DNA of 64,000 nucleotides from Calocera cornea HHB12733 (lineage: Eukaryota; Basidiomycota; Dacrymycetes; Dacrymycetales; Dacrymycetaceae): assembly GCA_001632435.1 (NCBI GenBank), contig KV423918.1, forward strand, positions 1-64,000. Direction: 5' to 3'. The number at the start of each line of letters is the position of its first letter. Positions within the stretch are counted from its first letter, which is position 1. This document shows, piece after piece, positions 1 through 11,617 of the stretch. Both the position numbers and the translations under genes were made by a program. The notes beneath the pieces were generated by a model. The model worked only from the letters and a program-made list of their open reading frames with translations, did no database searches and was not told the origin of the DNA.

Positions 1-191
1 CACCCCCTAACACTTCATTGTTCACTATTGCTGCAATAAATAATATTCAAGATGGGACTGTCAGGGATAGGTTCTCTCTGTATGAAACAGTGAATAATGC
101 AATATTGCAATCTGCAGGAAGGCTTTAAGTTGTGCTCACCAATTCTTAGTGGCTGTACGTGCAGCTGTGTCGATGCAGCTTTGACGCAGTT

Positions 192-207
192 GGATGCAGC
201 TGCATCC
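192..207. repeat. 16-base perfect palindrome (GGATGCAG/CTGCATCC)
   Basis: The left arm GGATGCAG is followed directly by its reverse complement. A partial repeat of the right arm continues to 217. The same TGCAGCTGCA core returns at 576-597, about 380 bases away. Confidence 0.85.
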
Positions 208-575
208 AGCTGCATCCCCCTACTTCCGGGGTCCTAGTCCCACTCATTGGCTTGCACCTTCATCATCTTGCTATTGGTTCTCTAAAAGACACACTATTTG
301 ATGGTAAAATATGTAAACAGAGCACAATACAGCACATATCCAAATAAATCCTGGTTCTGGCTGATATTACTTGTTGTACTGGCAGAACAAGTCACTTTCA
401 CTCACAATTCTGGGCTGTACTGAGAAAATCTTAGCACTGCCAAGGCAAAAGTGTTCTTTTCTTTGAGCTATTAGGCAGTAAGCTTGGGGGTTGGCATACT
501 CAGACTATTTCTCAGGATGTGGCATAACTATATTTGGTGTCATTGTAAGAAACCATGAAACGGCTGCGGTACTCG

Positions 576-597
576 ATGCAGCTGCATGCAGCTGCAT
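576..597. repeat. 22-base perfect palindrome built from two TGCAGCTGCA units
   Basis: Two overlapping TGCAGCTGCA units form a 22-base sequence identical to its reverse complement. It lies about 90 bases before the kinesin start codon, so it could be a regulatory site as well as a repeat boundary. Confidence 0.85.
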
Positions 598-685
598 GGA
601 CCCTGATGCAGCAATTCCTCCCAGCCCACGCGCTCGTCTCCGTCACCCACCGCCGCCTCGCCTGTTGTTTCCTGAGGCCGACACG

Positions 686-3600
686 ATGAGCGCCGACACT
701 AATATCAAGGTCGTGGTGCGATGTCGGCCTCTCAATACCCGAGGCATGATGTTTGCAGTCTCTGAGGACGGCGCAGCTTATCCATATGTCTAGAAATCAA
801 TCGAGGAGCCAAGGAGCTCATCCGGATGGTCGGCAACCAGACCTTCCTCGACCCTCCGGAGCAAACGAGTACAGGCGGAAGAGCAAGCGAGAAGAAGACG
901 ATGTCGTTCAGCTTCGATAAGTCGTATTGGTCTGCAGGGCCTAGAGATGCGCCGGAATACTGCAGTCAGTACACGCTCTACAACGACTTGGGAAAGGAGC
1001 TGCTAGACCATTCCTTTGATGGGTTCAATGCGTGTATTCTAGCTTGTGAGTCTGGTGTTTTCACTCACGCTCGATATGTTCTGAAGAAGTGAGCAGATGG
1101 GCAAACTGGTGCGCTAAGGAACTCAGGCCGGGGCTGCGAGTATTGACGGTGTATGCGTTGGTCAGGGTCAGGCAAATCATACAGGTACGCCGGCTACATA
1201 CTTCCCATGATGAAATATTCTGACTCTGCATTCATAGCATGATGGGATGTGCGTGATCTATGTTCATTTGTTGTGCAAATATGGAATGTGAAAGACAGAT
1301 GGAGCGGATAAGGGCATCATACCCCTCACTTGTGCAGAGCTCTTCCGTCGCGTGGAACAGAAGACAGCTGCCAATCCGAACTTGTCATTCACAATCGAGG
1401 TCTCCTATATGGAGGTTCGTTGACTTTATGCTTATGATATTATTTGCTCACAAACTCTCCAGATCTATAATGAGAAGGTGCGAGATTTGCTGAACCCCAA
1501 GAATACCGGAAATCTGAAGGTTCGAGAACACCCTGTGTAAGTGTTTAGGTGACCTTCCCACCCATCGTTACTAAGAAGTGCAAAGCCTGGGCCCATACGT
1601 TGAGGATCTGGCGAAGCTTGTGGTCGGCTCATATGACGAGATGATGACTCTTATGGACGAAGGCAACAAAGCTCGCACAGTCGCGGCGACAAACATGAAC
1701 GAAACGTACGCATTTACGACTATGACTACAGCGCGTACTGACGCTACACTAGCTCTTCGCGGTCGCACGCCGTGTTCACTCTTCTCCTGACCCAGAAGAT
1801 ACATGATGAGGCTCTAAATCTGGATGCGGAGAAGGCGTCTCGCATCTCGCTTGTCGATCTCGCCGGCTCTGAACGAGCGAATTCGACAGGGGCAACAGGG
1901 GCGCGTCTGAAGGAAGGTGCAAATATCAATAAGAGTTTAACAACTCTGGGAAAGGTCATCGCAGCCCTTGCGACCGCGAGCGAATCTGCTGGCAAGTCAA
2001 GTAAGAAGAAGAAGGCAGAAGAATTCATTCCCTATCGTGACTCGGTGCGTGGTCTTGAGCCTATGCTTGACGTTCAGCACTGAGTCGCTATTGTAGGTTC
2101 TTACTTGGCTGCTCAAAGACAGCATTGGTGGCAACAGCAAAACTGCCATGATTGCCGCCATATCTCCTGCGGACTATGACGAGACATTGAGTACTCTTCG
2201 CTATGCTGATCAAGCCAAGAAGATCAAGAATAAGGCTGTCGTCAATGAAGACCCTAATGCGAAACTCGTGCGTGAGCTGAAGGAAGAGCTGGACCTTCTG
2301 AGAGGTAAAACGTCTGCCGTCTGCTGATAATGTCAACCCTAACCGATTCTCATAGCTCGTGTCGCTTCATCGTCAGCCGAGTCGACTTACGATCCTAGTG
2401 TTCCGGCAACAAAGCAGATGGTTACATACCAAACGGCTTCCGGTGAAGTTAAGACGATCAGCAAGGCTGACTTACAAGAGCAGTTGGATTCCAGCGAGAA
2501 GTTGATGAAGGAAGTCAACGAAACCTGGGAAGAAAAACTCGAACGTACGAGGGCCATCCAGCGTGAACGTGAACAAGCGTTGGAAGAGCTGGGAATCAGC
2601 GTGGATCGAGATATGGTCGGCGTTCATACACCGAAGAGGGTAAGCTGGTCCACACATGGCATGCCGTGTGAATGAATCTAACCTCTATACTCTAGATGCC
2701 GCATCTAGTCAATCTCGTGCGTACTTGATCATGTCGTTATCAAATCTACTCACACAGAACAATCTTTTTGGGAATCCAGAACGAAGGTATGCGCTGTCCG
2801 CAATTAAATGGATCTATCTCTAACCCTGCCTATAGATCCTCTCATGAGCGAATGTCTGATCTATCAGCTGAAGCCTGGGAAGACATTTGTCAGTCTCCGC
2901 CTTATACTTCCTGTAGCTATCTCATCTATACGATCAGGTTGGCCGACTGGACAGCGATAAGCCAGCAACGATCAGGCTGAGCGGCTCTGGCATCCTGGAC
3001 GACCACTGCATATTCGAGAATATCGAAGGGAAAGTCACACTGTTGGCTATGCCAGACAGTATGACTGTGCGTCTTTGACATCCGTGGTTTCCTTCCCAAT
3101 TAATGACCTTGTAGATGCTGAACGGCAATCGTATATCGAGTGACAAAGTGGGCTTATCTTACTGACTCATCATAGTCTGACTGACTGTGAGACAGCCGTT
3201 CCGCCTGCGTTCTGGCTATCGCATCATTCTTGGTAAGAATTAACACCATAAGCTGGATGAGCCAAGTGCTGATCTATTGACCAGGCGATAACCACTTCTT
3301 CCGGTTCAACAACCCTGAGGAAGTACGCAAGCAACGCGATCGCACCAAGATGAACCAGAGCATTTCAGCGGCTGACCTACTCGTTGAGAGCCTGAATAGC
3401 TCACCCAGGCCGGAAACCCCTGATTCCGGTGTGGGCGAAGATGTCGCTGAGGTCGACTGGACCTATGCGAAGCACGAAGCTGCAAGGGCTCACTTGAATG
3501 GTCACGGAGAAGGATTCGACAGCCTTCCCGATGACGATCTCAACAAGCTGTATCACGAGATCTCCAAGGTGAAGAATCTCAGGGAGTACGCGAAGAGCAG

Positions 3601-6579
3601 ACCGGAGAGCAGTCTCAGTCATGTGGAGGAGATATGGAGCGACGGCCGGCCACCGCCTAGTGAAGTAACAGATGATACGAGCTTGGAGCCAAATGGCGGG
3701 CTTTCTCATGGGAGCCCATATCTGGACGATCCACCGCGTGATGCCCAAACTCACCTGGAGGATCGACAGGCGGAATTCGAAGAGAGACTGAACGCTATGG
3801 CTGATACCACCCAGACTGAAGACATGGAGATAGAGCGAGAGCACATGCAGCTGCAGCTCAAACTTGTCCAGACTCAAATGAAGAGGCTGATGGAGCTTCG
3901 AAAGACGGGCGCAAGTACCGCAGACTTCGTACCTATGGAGCCCGTGCTCTACTCGGCTCGTCAGATCCGTCTGATACGGAAGGTCTTGGACAAATGGCGG
4001 TCACACAAGTCTTTTTCGATGGCCGAATCTGTTCTTTCAAGTGCTGTCATTGTCAAAGAAGCGAATATCCTTAGGTATGACGTCAAAGTCCTCCAAGTAT
4101 CAAGCTAACTAGCACACAGCAAGGAGCTGAAGAAGGCGGTATCGTACAACTTTACTGTCCTGTCTGGTGGCTCGCTTGCGGTGCCTACTTCAGCATTGGA
4201 AGACATTGGCGCGCTTGGCGAGTTCGGCGATGTCGCTGATCCTGTCCTACTGTCCATCAAAGAGCCTGCTGTTGGTATTAAAGTCTTGGACAAGCATCAC
4301 ACCGCGCTTTATGTGTGGTCGCTCGACCGCCTTCAGCAACAGTTACAACGCATGCGCAACCTGACGAGTTTCATTGATCGGCCATCTTATTCACGTCACT
4401 TCTCTTCCGAAGAGCCCTTCTACGACCGTTCACCGCCACACCATTCTTTCATAGGCAACGCATTGTTGTCTCTGGCGCCGTTGTCACGAAGAATGTCATC
4501 AATCACGACCATCCCGATCTTCTGCCGTTACACAGCCGAAGCCATAGGATCTTGCCGTGTCGACATCCGCGTCCTCACTGTCAACACTCCAATGAAGGGT
4601 GCCATAAACGGCTCCGCAGTCACCAGCCGTTCTTCGTCTCCTTTGCCGGAAGCATTGCCTCAAGGTAGCAAGCTGAGCTTTACACTGACAGTGGACTCTG
4701 TTAAGGGACTCTCGTCACTCGATTTCGGCTCCATTCACATGCAAGTGCGGTTGTCGGCATTTATGGGTCCGAGCGTTGCGACCGAAGATGTGTATCCGTC
4801 TTCAGTAATCGACACCGAAAACGCGCCGCTCTCCAATCTGAAGCTACGCCGCACTTTCTCCTTCGTCTTAAACGCGAAGGTTGCAGCATACATGCGCCAG
4901 GGATATGCCCCCATCGAATTTTTCGCGGAAGTCAAGCCCAGCTATATCGAGCGTCTGGAACGCTGGGACGAAATGCGCGAGCAGCACACGCATAAGGAAC
5001 CCGGCTCCGGTCGGCCTGCCCAGATGCGCCGTGCTGAGACCGAGTTTGTTGTGGAGGAGCGACACGACATCATCGCATGGGCCCAGGTCCGAGAGCTCAC
5101 TGCCGCTGGTGCTTATCAAGCGGTCCCAGTAATGTCGCAAGGACAGCTTGATTCTGGAGTGTTCCTTCTTCGGCAAGGCCTCCAGCGAAGGGTGATGCTG
5201 ACCCTGACGTGCAACTCTGGCAAGCAACTGCCTTGGAAGCAAGTCACTCGTGTCAATGCCGGGAAAATCCGCCTCTTGGACGGCAAAGGCCGACTGCATG
5301 ATCCTTCGACTGCCGATGACAGAGTCGAGTTGAAGCTCTTGAAGCCGCAATCTGTCGAGTTGAAGCCTGATGGCAGCGCAACACTTTCTGCGGAGGCATC
5401 CTGGGATTCCTCTGCCCATGATTCCATCTTACTGAATCGTGTGACTGGTACAAGGCAGCGAGTTCTGCTGCAGCTTGACTGGATGGTGGAGATCGACACA
5501 TGCGCCGAGCCTGCTCACTTCAGCATGGACATTGCAGTCGATATTCGAGATAGGGATGCCGGGCCGCCTTCGATGCTGGCGGGTCTCTTCTCTTCAACGA
5601 AGATCTTGACCAAGTGCAGTGCCATCTTTTCGTTGCGGCTCACCCCACAGCTGAGCCGTTCCGCGAAAGACATGTGGAGACTCGACACATCGGAAAAATA
5701 TGTGAGAGGAGAAGAGATACTCGGATCCTGGAAGCCTCGTGGAGTCTCCGTTGTTGAGGACTACATCCGTCTGGACAGCGTGGAACGCAGGGCTGCGGAC
5801 GTGCAAGCGATCAAGATTCTTCTCGATGCCTCTCAAGGTCCCATCGACATGCCAAGACCGTTGACGGATGAGGAAGCAACCGACTTGCTGCAGAGAACAC
5901 TGGACTTATGGACTCGGCGCCCAATACCTCGACCCGAAGTATGTGTTTCGTGTCGTACAACTGTCCGTTGGTGCTTATGACGTTGCAGCTCCAGTTTAAG
6001 CTCATCCAGAACCCGTCGCCCCACGCTGAGGCGGTGGAGGACCTTGATGAGCTGCCGAAACCCAAGCTGGTGGCCCATATCAAGCTTATCCCACGAAGGT
6101 ATGCCCAGTATGCGCTTCGCTCGTTTGTGTCTCACCTACCTGGTTTCAGCGACACGGCGACCAAGAAGGGACATCTGCTGATGCTGATCGATCCTGGAGC
6201 AAACGTGTGGAAACGACAATGGTTTGTCCTCCGCAGGTGCGTTGCTAGGCTGAATGATTGAGCGTTGCCATTGACACCATACGCAGGCCTTATCTGTATG
6301 TGTATGCACATTCAAATGAGCTGGAGGAACTCTCCGTCATCGCTCTGGACGGTGTTAATGTGGAGCACCATCCTGAGGTGGCATATTTATTCGACGTATG
6401 TGAACTCCCCTCTCCCCCCACCCCCTACAAATCGGATTGTGGCATTGATGGAATCCTCACAGAAACCATTCACATTTACCCTTTTCACTGCCTCGAATTC
6501 CCATGCTCTAGCTGCACCAAATGCAAAAGAGCTACAATCATGGATGACCAAGCTGGATCCCACTCGTTTACCTTCTTAG
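686..6579 (+). CDS. Kinesin-3 (Unc104/KIF1A type) motor protein
   Basis: Plus-end-directed microtubule motor; kinesin-3 proteins move early endosomes and vesicles in fungal hyphae. The start at 686 gives the motor-domain opening [14 protein letters not shown]. The motor continues through [10 protein letters not shown], the P-loop GQTGSGKS, a switch I region, and switch II with LVDLAGSER (near 1851) and NINKSL (near 1926). An FHA domain follows (about 2940-3330, with [14 protein letters not shown] and [17 protein letters not shown]), then coiled coil (about 3750-3900), a kinesin-3 central region, and a C-terminal PH domain (about 6160-6579, with [11 protein letters not shown] and [10 protein letters not shown]). 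This domain order is diagnostic of kinesin-3. The gene has many short introns. The first begins with GC, and the P-loop is encoded across consecutive micro-exons (1097-1108, 1166-1184, 1238-1248). Middle exon limits are less certain. Confidence 0.93.
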
Positions 6580-7133
6580 CATAATTCCCTCCACTTTCCT
6601 ATTCCCTCGACCTTTCTTCCCTTTCGACATCGCGCTTCCACGCCACATCCCCATTTGCATGACTGCCCGTTTGGGCCGTCGTCGACTCCCCTCCTTACCC
6701 CTCGCAGAGATACCACGCTTATCTGCTTTCTTTCTCATACCCAACTTACGACCTGTCATGACCAAAGGAGTAGCAATCTGTAATAAAAAAAAAGCCAGGT
6801 TCACCCAGATCATCTGAAGACGATTGATGTACCGGCTGGTAGACTTGCGCTCTTTACGTTGCACACATCACAAACCTACGGCATGCATTCAATGCACTAC
6901 CTAGTGAGAGTCACATGCATCAATCAACCAAAGCCCTACTTCTGTCTATCTAGCCATAGCCATTGCTGGTGAATGCTGCAAGCTGGCCAGCGAATAAGCG
7001 CACAAGAGCCGCCCATCCAACTCAACCCGAAGGGCTATAGCGAGTTCTGGGCGCGTTGAGCGCCAAAGCATACACAGTAGCATCCCGTGAATACGGAGAC
7101 GCATATGCTGTTGAAGCGTAGCAGAGGGAGAAA
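6580..7133. other. Convergent intergenic region between kinesin and methionine synthase
   Basis: This holds the 3' untranslated regions of two genes that face each other. A pyrimidine-rich tract occupies 6585-6700 and there is an A run at 6784-6793. No gene, RNA or repeat is recognisable. Confidence 0.6.
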
Positions 7134-9609
7134 TTACGCGAAGGTCTGGCGCGCCCACTTGGCAGCCTCGACCATGTTGGCAAGCGCAGCCTCAGTCTCC
7201 TTCCAGCCACGAGTCTTGAGACCGCAGTCGGGGTTGATGTAGAGCAGATCGGCGGGGATCAGGGTGAGCATGCCCTGGATACGCTCCTTGATCTCCTCCA
7301 CGCTGGGAACACGAGGCGAGTGGATGTCATAGACACCGGGCCCGATCTCGTTGGAGTACTTGAACTCCTTGAAGGCGTTGAGCAGCTTCATGTCGCTCTT
7401 CGACGCCTCAATGGAGATGACATCGGCGTCCAGCGCCAGGATGGAGGGGAAGATGTCGTTGAAGTCAGAGTAGCAGAAGTGGGAGTGGGCCTGGGTCTTG
7501 TCCGTAAGACCAGCGGTCGAGAGGCGGAACGAGTCGACGGCCCAGGTGAGGTAGGCATCCCAGTCGACGCGGCGGAGGGGGAGACCCTCACGAATGGCGG
7601 GCTCATCGACCTGAATGGCAGAGATACCGGCCTTCTCGAGGTCGTTGACCTCATCGCGAAGAGCCAGAGCCAGCTGCTTGGACTGCATCTCACGGGAGAT
7701 GTCGACACGGGGGAACGACCAGTTGAGGATGGTGACTGGCCCGGTGAGCATGCCCTTCATAGGCTTGTCAGTCAGGCTTTGGGCGTAGCTGGACCATTCG
7801 ACGGTCATGGGGCCCTTGCGGGAAACATCAGCGCAGATGATGGGCGGGCGGACATAGCGGGAGCCGTAGGACTGGACCCAGCCGTTCTGGGTGAAAACGA
7901 AGCCCTGGAGCTGCTCGCCGAAGTACTGCACCATGTCGTTGCGCTCGGGCTCGCCGTGGACGAGAATGTCGAGGCCGACCTTCTCCTGGAAGCGGACGAC
8001 GGTCTCGATCTCCTTCTTGATGAACTCGTTGTACTCCTCCTCGCTGATCTCCTTCTTGCCGAGCTTGGCACGAGCAGTACGGATCTCCTTGGTCTGGGGG
8101 AAGGAGCCGATGGTGGTCGTAGGGAAGCTGGGAAGCTTGAGGTGCTCATGCTGAGCCTTGACACGGACGGAGAAGGGGTTCTGGCGGCTGAGCATCTCGG
8201 GGGTGATGGCGGCAACGCGCTTGCGGACGGCGTCATCGGAGTTCTTCTCGAAAGCGCGACGCTTGGCAATGGATTCCTTGTTGGCGGCAAGGGCAGCAGC
8301 GACAGCAGGGGACGTGGACTTGGAGAGGTAAGCGGCGATGGTAGCAACCTCAGCTGCCTTCTCGGTGGCAAAGGAGAACCAGTCCAGCACGTCGAGAGGC
8401 AGCTTCTTCTCGTTGGTCAGGGTGACCGGGGTGTGCAACAGAGAAGAGGAGGTGGCGATGATGATGCGGGACTCGCCGAGAACAGCGACAGCCTCCGCAG
8501 CAAGACTGGCCGCGTACTCGAAGTCGGTCTTCCAGATGTTACGGCCGGAGACAACACCGAGGGAGAGGAGGAGGTTGGTGCTCTTGAGAGCGGTGGCGAC
8601 AGCCGCCAGCTGCTTGGGCTCGCGGTCAAGGTCGATGTGCAGGGCGGCAACGGGGAGCTTGGAAACAAACTCAAGGTTGTCACCGAGGCGGCCGAAGTAG
8701 GTGGCCAAGACAATCGGGGGAGAGACCTTGCTGAGGGTAGCGTAGGCAGTCGCGTACTCCTTGGCGAGAGCGGTAGTCGCGTCGAGGACGAGGACGGGCT
8801 CGTCAATCTGGACGGACTCGACGCCAGCGGCCTTCAGCTCGGACAGGAGCTGCTCGTACACGGGAAGCAGCTTGGCGAGGGCAGAGATGGGCGAGAACCC
8901 AGCGGACGCCTCACGTGCAGCCTTGCCGAGGACTAGGTAGGAGATAGGGCCGAGGATCACGGGGCGAGTCGTCACGCCGGCGGCCTTGGCCTCCTTGAAC
9001 TCATCGAGAGCCTTGTTGTAGTTGAGCTTGAACTCAACGCTCTCGGAGATCTCGGGCACGACGAAGTGGTAGTTCGAGTCGAACCTGACTGGATGTGAGC
9101 CTAGTGAAGGATGTATGCGCTATAAGTAGGACGTACCACTTCTTCATCTCGCAAGCGGGGACATCGACGCCGCCCTGCTGCCTGCCACGGCCCATGGCGA
9201 AGAAGACATCGAGGAGGCTGAGGCCATGACCCTGGTAGCGCTTGGGGATGACATTGAACGCGACGGAGTGCTCGAGGACGTGATCGTAGAGGGTGAATTC
9301 ACCGCTGAGCAATCAGGCCGCATTAACGCCGGAATCTAAAAACTCCACCTAGACGACTCACCTTGGGACAAGGTCGACGCCCTGGGCCTTGATGGTAGTC
9401 CAGTTGGACTTCCTGATCTCAGCAGCGGTCTTGAGGAGCTCAGCCTCCGGCAGCTTGCCACCCCAGTAGGCCTCAACGGCCTTCTTGATCTCGCGGTTGG
9501 CGCCTAAAGGGTAAACAGTTTATCAGTTGAGCCGGTCAGGGGATACAATAGACAGCCGGGTATACTACTGACCGATGCGCGGGAATCCAAGGACGCTAGA
9601 GAGGACCAT
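7134..9609 (-). CDS. MET6: Cobalamin-independent methionine synthase
   Basis: Transfers the methyl group of 5-methyltetrahydropteroyl-triglutamate to homocysteine, the last step of methionine synthesis, in the cytosol. Four exons can be set: 9573-9609, 9362-9503, 9137-9304 and 7134-9084. They join in phase to give 765 residues, close to yeast Met6. The start MVLSSVLGFPRIG is typical of the family. Zinc and homocysteine ligands are present: His651 and Cys653 in HFCYSDF, and Cys736 in NPDCGLKTRG. All three introns lie in the first 120 codons, a common pattern in highly expressed fungal genes, and the large exon is GC-rich with strong codon bias. It shares a divergent promoter with the HAD phosphatase gene. 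Confidence 0.97.
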
Positions 9610-10082
9610 ATTGAATTGAGAACCCTAGCGATGACGATATTAGTTGGATGCTTAAGTTGTTGTTGACGTTTCCTACTTTGAACAATGAGGAAAGAGAGAA
9701 AGGTATGAAGAGGGGGCGATAGTGCTCTGCTGGGGTATCTGTCCCCTGCAGTTTTTATGCTTCGGCCCCCAGTCGCGCGCACGTTGCGTGCTCACCCAAT
9801 TCTGCTTCCGCCAAGCAAAGGGACTCGATGAGAAACCGACAAACGCCGAATCTACCGAGGCATTCATCGCAATTAGGGGGCCTTAGTAACTCTCTGCCTC
9901 ATCTTTCACTTTCCTTGCTTCCATTTTCAACCGCTAGACAACCAGACTCTGGAGCTCTTCTATAGTCATTAGACTTCGCTGGCAACCTTGAGCTCATCTT
10001 AATCTACGCTCCTTGCTCTCGCCCAGCCCCGTAATGAAAGCCGGACTCACGCCGCCTAATTCCCTGCGACTGCTGAATAATC
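9610..10082. promoter_or_regulatory. Divergent promoter of MET6 and the HAD phosphatase
   Basis: About 470 bases separate the two start codons. The segment contains an inverted repeat GCACG-TTG-CGTGC at 9779-9791, which resembles a bHLH half-site pair, about 170 bases upstream of the methionine synthase start. No clear TATA box was seen. Confidence 0.5.
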
Positions 10083-11193
10083 ATGATCTCCTTCGAAGTC
10101 GATGCCGTTCTTTTTGACATGGATGGCGTATGCTATTCTCCCTGGCTGCCATTTCTCCGATATCTCACGGCCTGCTAGACCCTCGTGGAGTCAACTCCCG
10201 CTGTGGTTGGAGCCTGGTGAATCACACTCTTCGGCTAGCTCGCTGGCTGTCGCTGACAAGTCTCCGCGGCTCTGTAGGGAGACGTTCCAGAAATCGTACC
10301 CTCATCTCGACCTAACGGAAGTCCTCCAAAGTATCTTCTTATCTGGCTTCATATTACTGTGCTGTATCTGATTACCAAATTGTACTCAAGACTCGCACGG
10401 CATACGAACAATCGAGAATTTGAGAAACTACTGCAAAATCTCACATGAAGAGCATCTTGCCGTAGGGAGTCCGGCTCAAATGTCCTCGCTTAAACTAACG
10501 CGTCATTATTAACTTCAGGCCGAAGTTGTTCGCTTCGAGGCTGAGATCGTTCGCAATGGCGAGCGCCTCAAGGCGGAAGGCAAAGGCGGCATCAAGAGGC
10601 TTCCTGGCGTTGAGGCACTCATCAGCCAAGTCGAGAACGGGGACGAGAAACAAAAGTGGGCCATTGCAACGAGTGGTAGGCTCCGCTACCCATCACCGCC
10701 ATCATCCCAAAATCTCATATAATCACCAAGCTACGCGCGTGTATGCCAGCGCCGCGCTCCAGATTGCGGATATCACCCCTCCGGATGCGTTCGTGACCGC
10801 AGAAGACGTCTCTGTGGGCAAACCCTTTCCCGATCCCTACCTTCTCGCGGCTCGTCTCGTCGGCGTAGCTCCTCATCGCTGTACGTAATATCGCAAGCCT
10901 CGGTTGGGCGGCAGGCGAGCTTAACGGAACGACATTTTGCAATCAGGTCTGGTGGTGGAAGATGCTCCCAATGGCATTCGGTCTGGAAAGTCCGCGGGCG
11001 CAAAGGTCATCGCCCTGGTCACTTCCCATACAAGGAAGGAAGTCGAGGAAGCAGAACCGGATTGGATCGTGCCAGATCTCTCCTGGTAAACACCCGACCG
11101 CCCTTTAATTTGCAAGATGCTAACTCCATGTGCAGGGTCACGGCACGTCACACGGAGAATGGGTTGGAGTTCACTATCAGGGAGGACGCATGA
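10083..11193 (+). CDS. HAD-superfamily phosphatase (glycerol-1-phosphatase / 2-deoxyglucose-6-phosphatase type)
   Basis: Predicted cytosolic sugar or glycerol phosphate phosphatase of the Gpp/Dog class. The start at 10083 opens with VDAVLFDMDG, which holds the catalytic Asp pair of HAD motif I (DxDG). After splicing, TLVESTPAVVGAW, then SHGIRTIENL, then GGIKRLPGVEAL are read in order. Motif II is in AIATS. The motif III region GKPFPDPYLLAA and the motif IV acidic site VVEDAPNGIRSGKSAG complete the fold, and the protein ends with LEFTIREDA. At least six short introns interrupt it. The substrate cannot be decided from sequence: in this family the Gpp (glycerol-3-phosphate) and Dog (deoxyglucose-6-phosphate) activities are close. 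Confidence 0.88.
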
Positions 11194-11617
11194 TAGACAG
11201 CGGGCAACCCCCGTATCCCTTAGACATTTAATCAAACATAGAAGTATGTGGATCAACAGGCAGGGCTCCTCCTCGAGATTACTATGTTGGCTTGTGGTTG
11301 ATAACAATCCAAAAGGTGCTCCCAAGCCACGTGCAGGTGTGACAGTCATATGTGATGCATAAATCTCGTGCATGGGGCACCGTATCAGTCTCAACTGGCG
11401 ACATGCCCCTACTACCTAGCACGCACTCCGAGCTCAGCGCTCCACTCAATGCAGCACGGATAGTCCCCCTCTCTTGGGGGGAGTGGCCGGAGGAGTGGGA
11501 GGTGCCTCTGTTCTACGTCAGCCCCCTGAACTGCTTTGCGGTGTCGCAACGTACTGTTGTCTGGCGTCAGTGCAGACTCTTTGTCGCGACCCATCACCGG
11601 TGGAGGAGGCGCCATGT
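11194..11617. other. Convergent intergenic region
   Basis: The 3' ends of the HAD phosphatase (+) and the amidohydrolase (-) face each other. Nothing else is recognisable. Confidence 0.55.

Larger units (their letters stand above)
1..685. other. AT-rich spacer upstream of the kinesin gene, with palindromic TGCAGCTGCA repeats
   Basis: No convincing coding sequence is visible; both strands are full of stops and lack family similarity. The stretch is clearly more AT-rich than the gene-bearing DNA that follows. It contains a perfect 16-base palindrome at 192-207 followed by a partial repeat of its right half to 217, and a perfect 22-base palindrome at 576-597, with single copies of GATGCAGC near 172 and 605. 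The last ~100 bases must hold the kinesin 5' leader. A decayed mobile element is possible but unproven. Confidence 0.5.

Noticed and set aside
7320..8936. A 538-codon open frame on the plus strand opposite methionine synthase
   Set aside because: It is an exact antisense shadow of a strongly biased GC3-rich exon, is rich in Gly, Leu, Asp and Glu as such shadows are, and has no family similarity.
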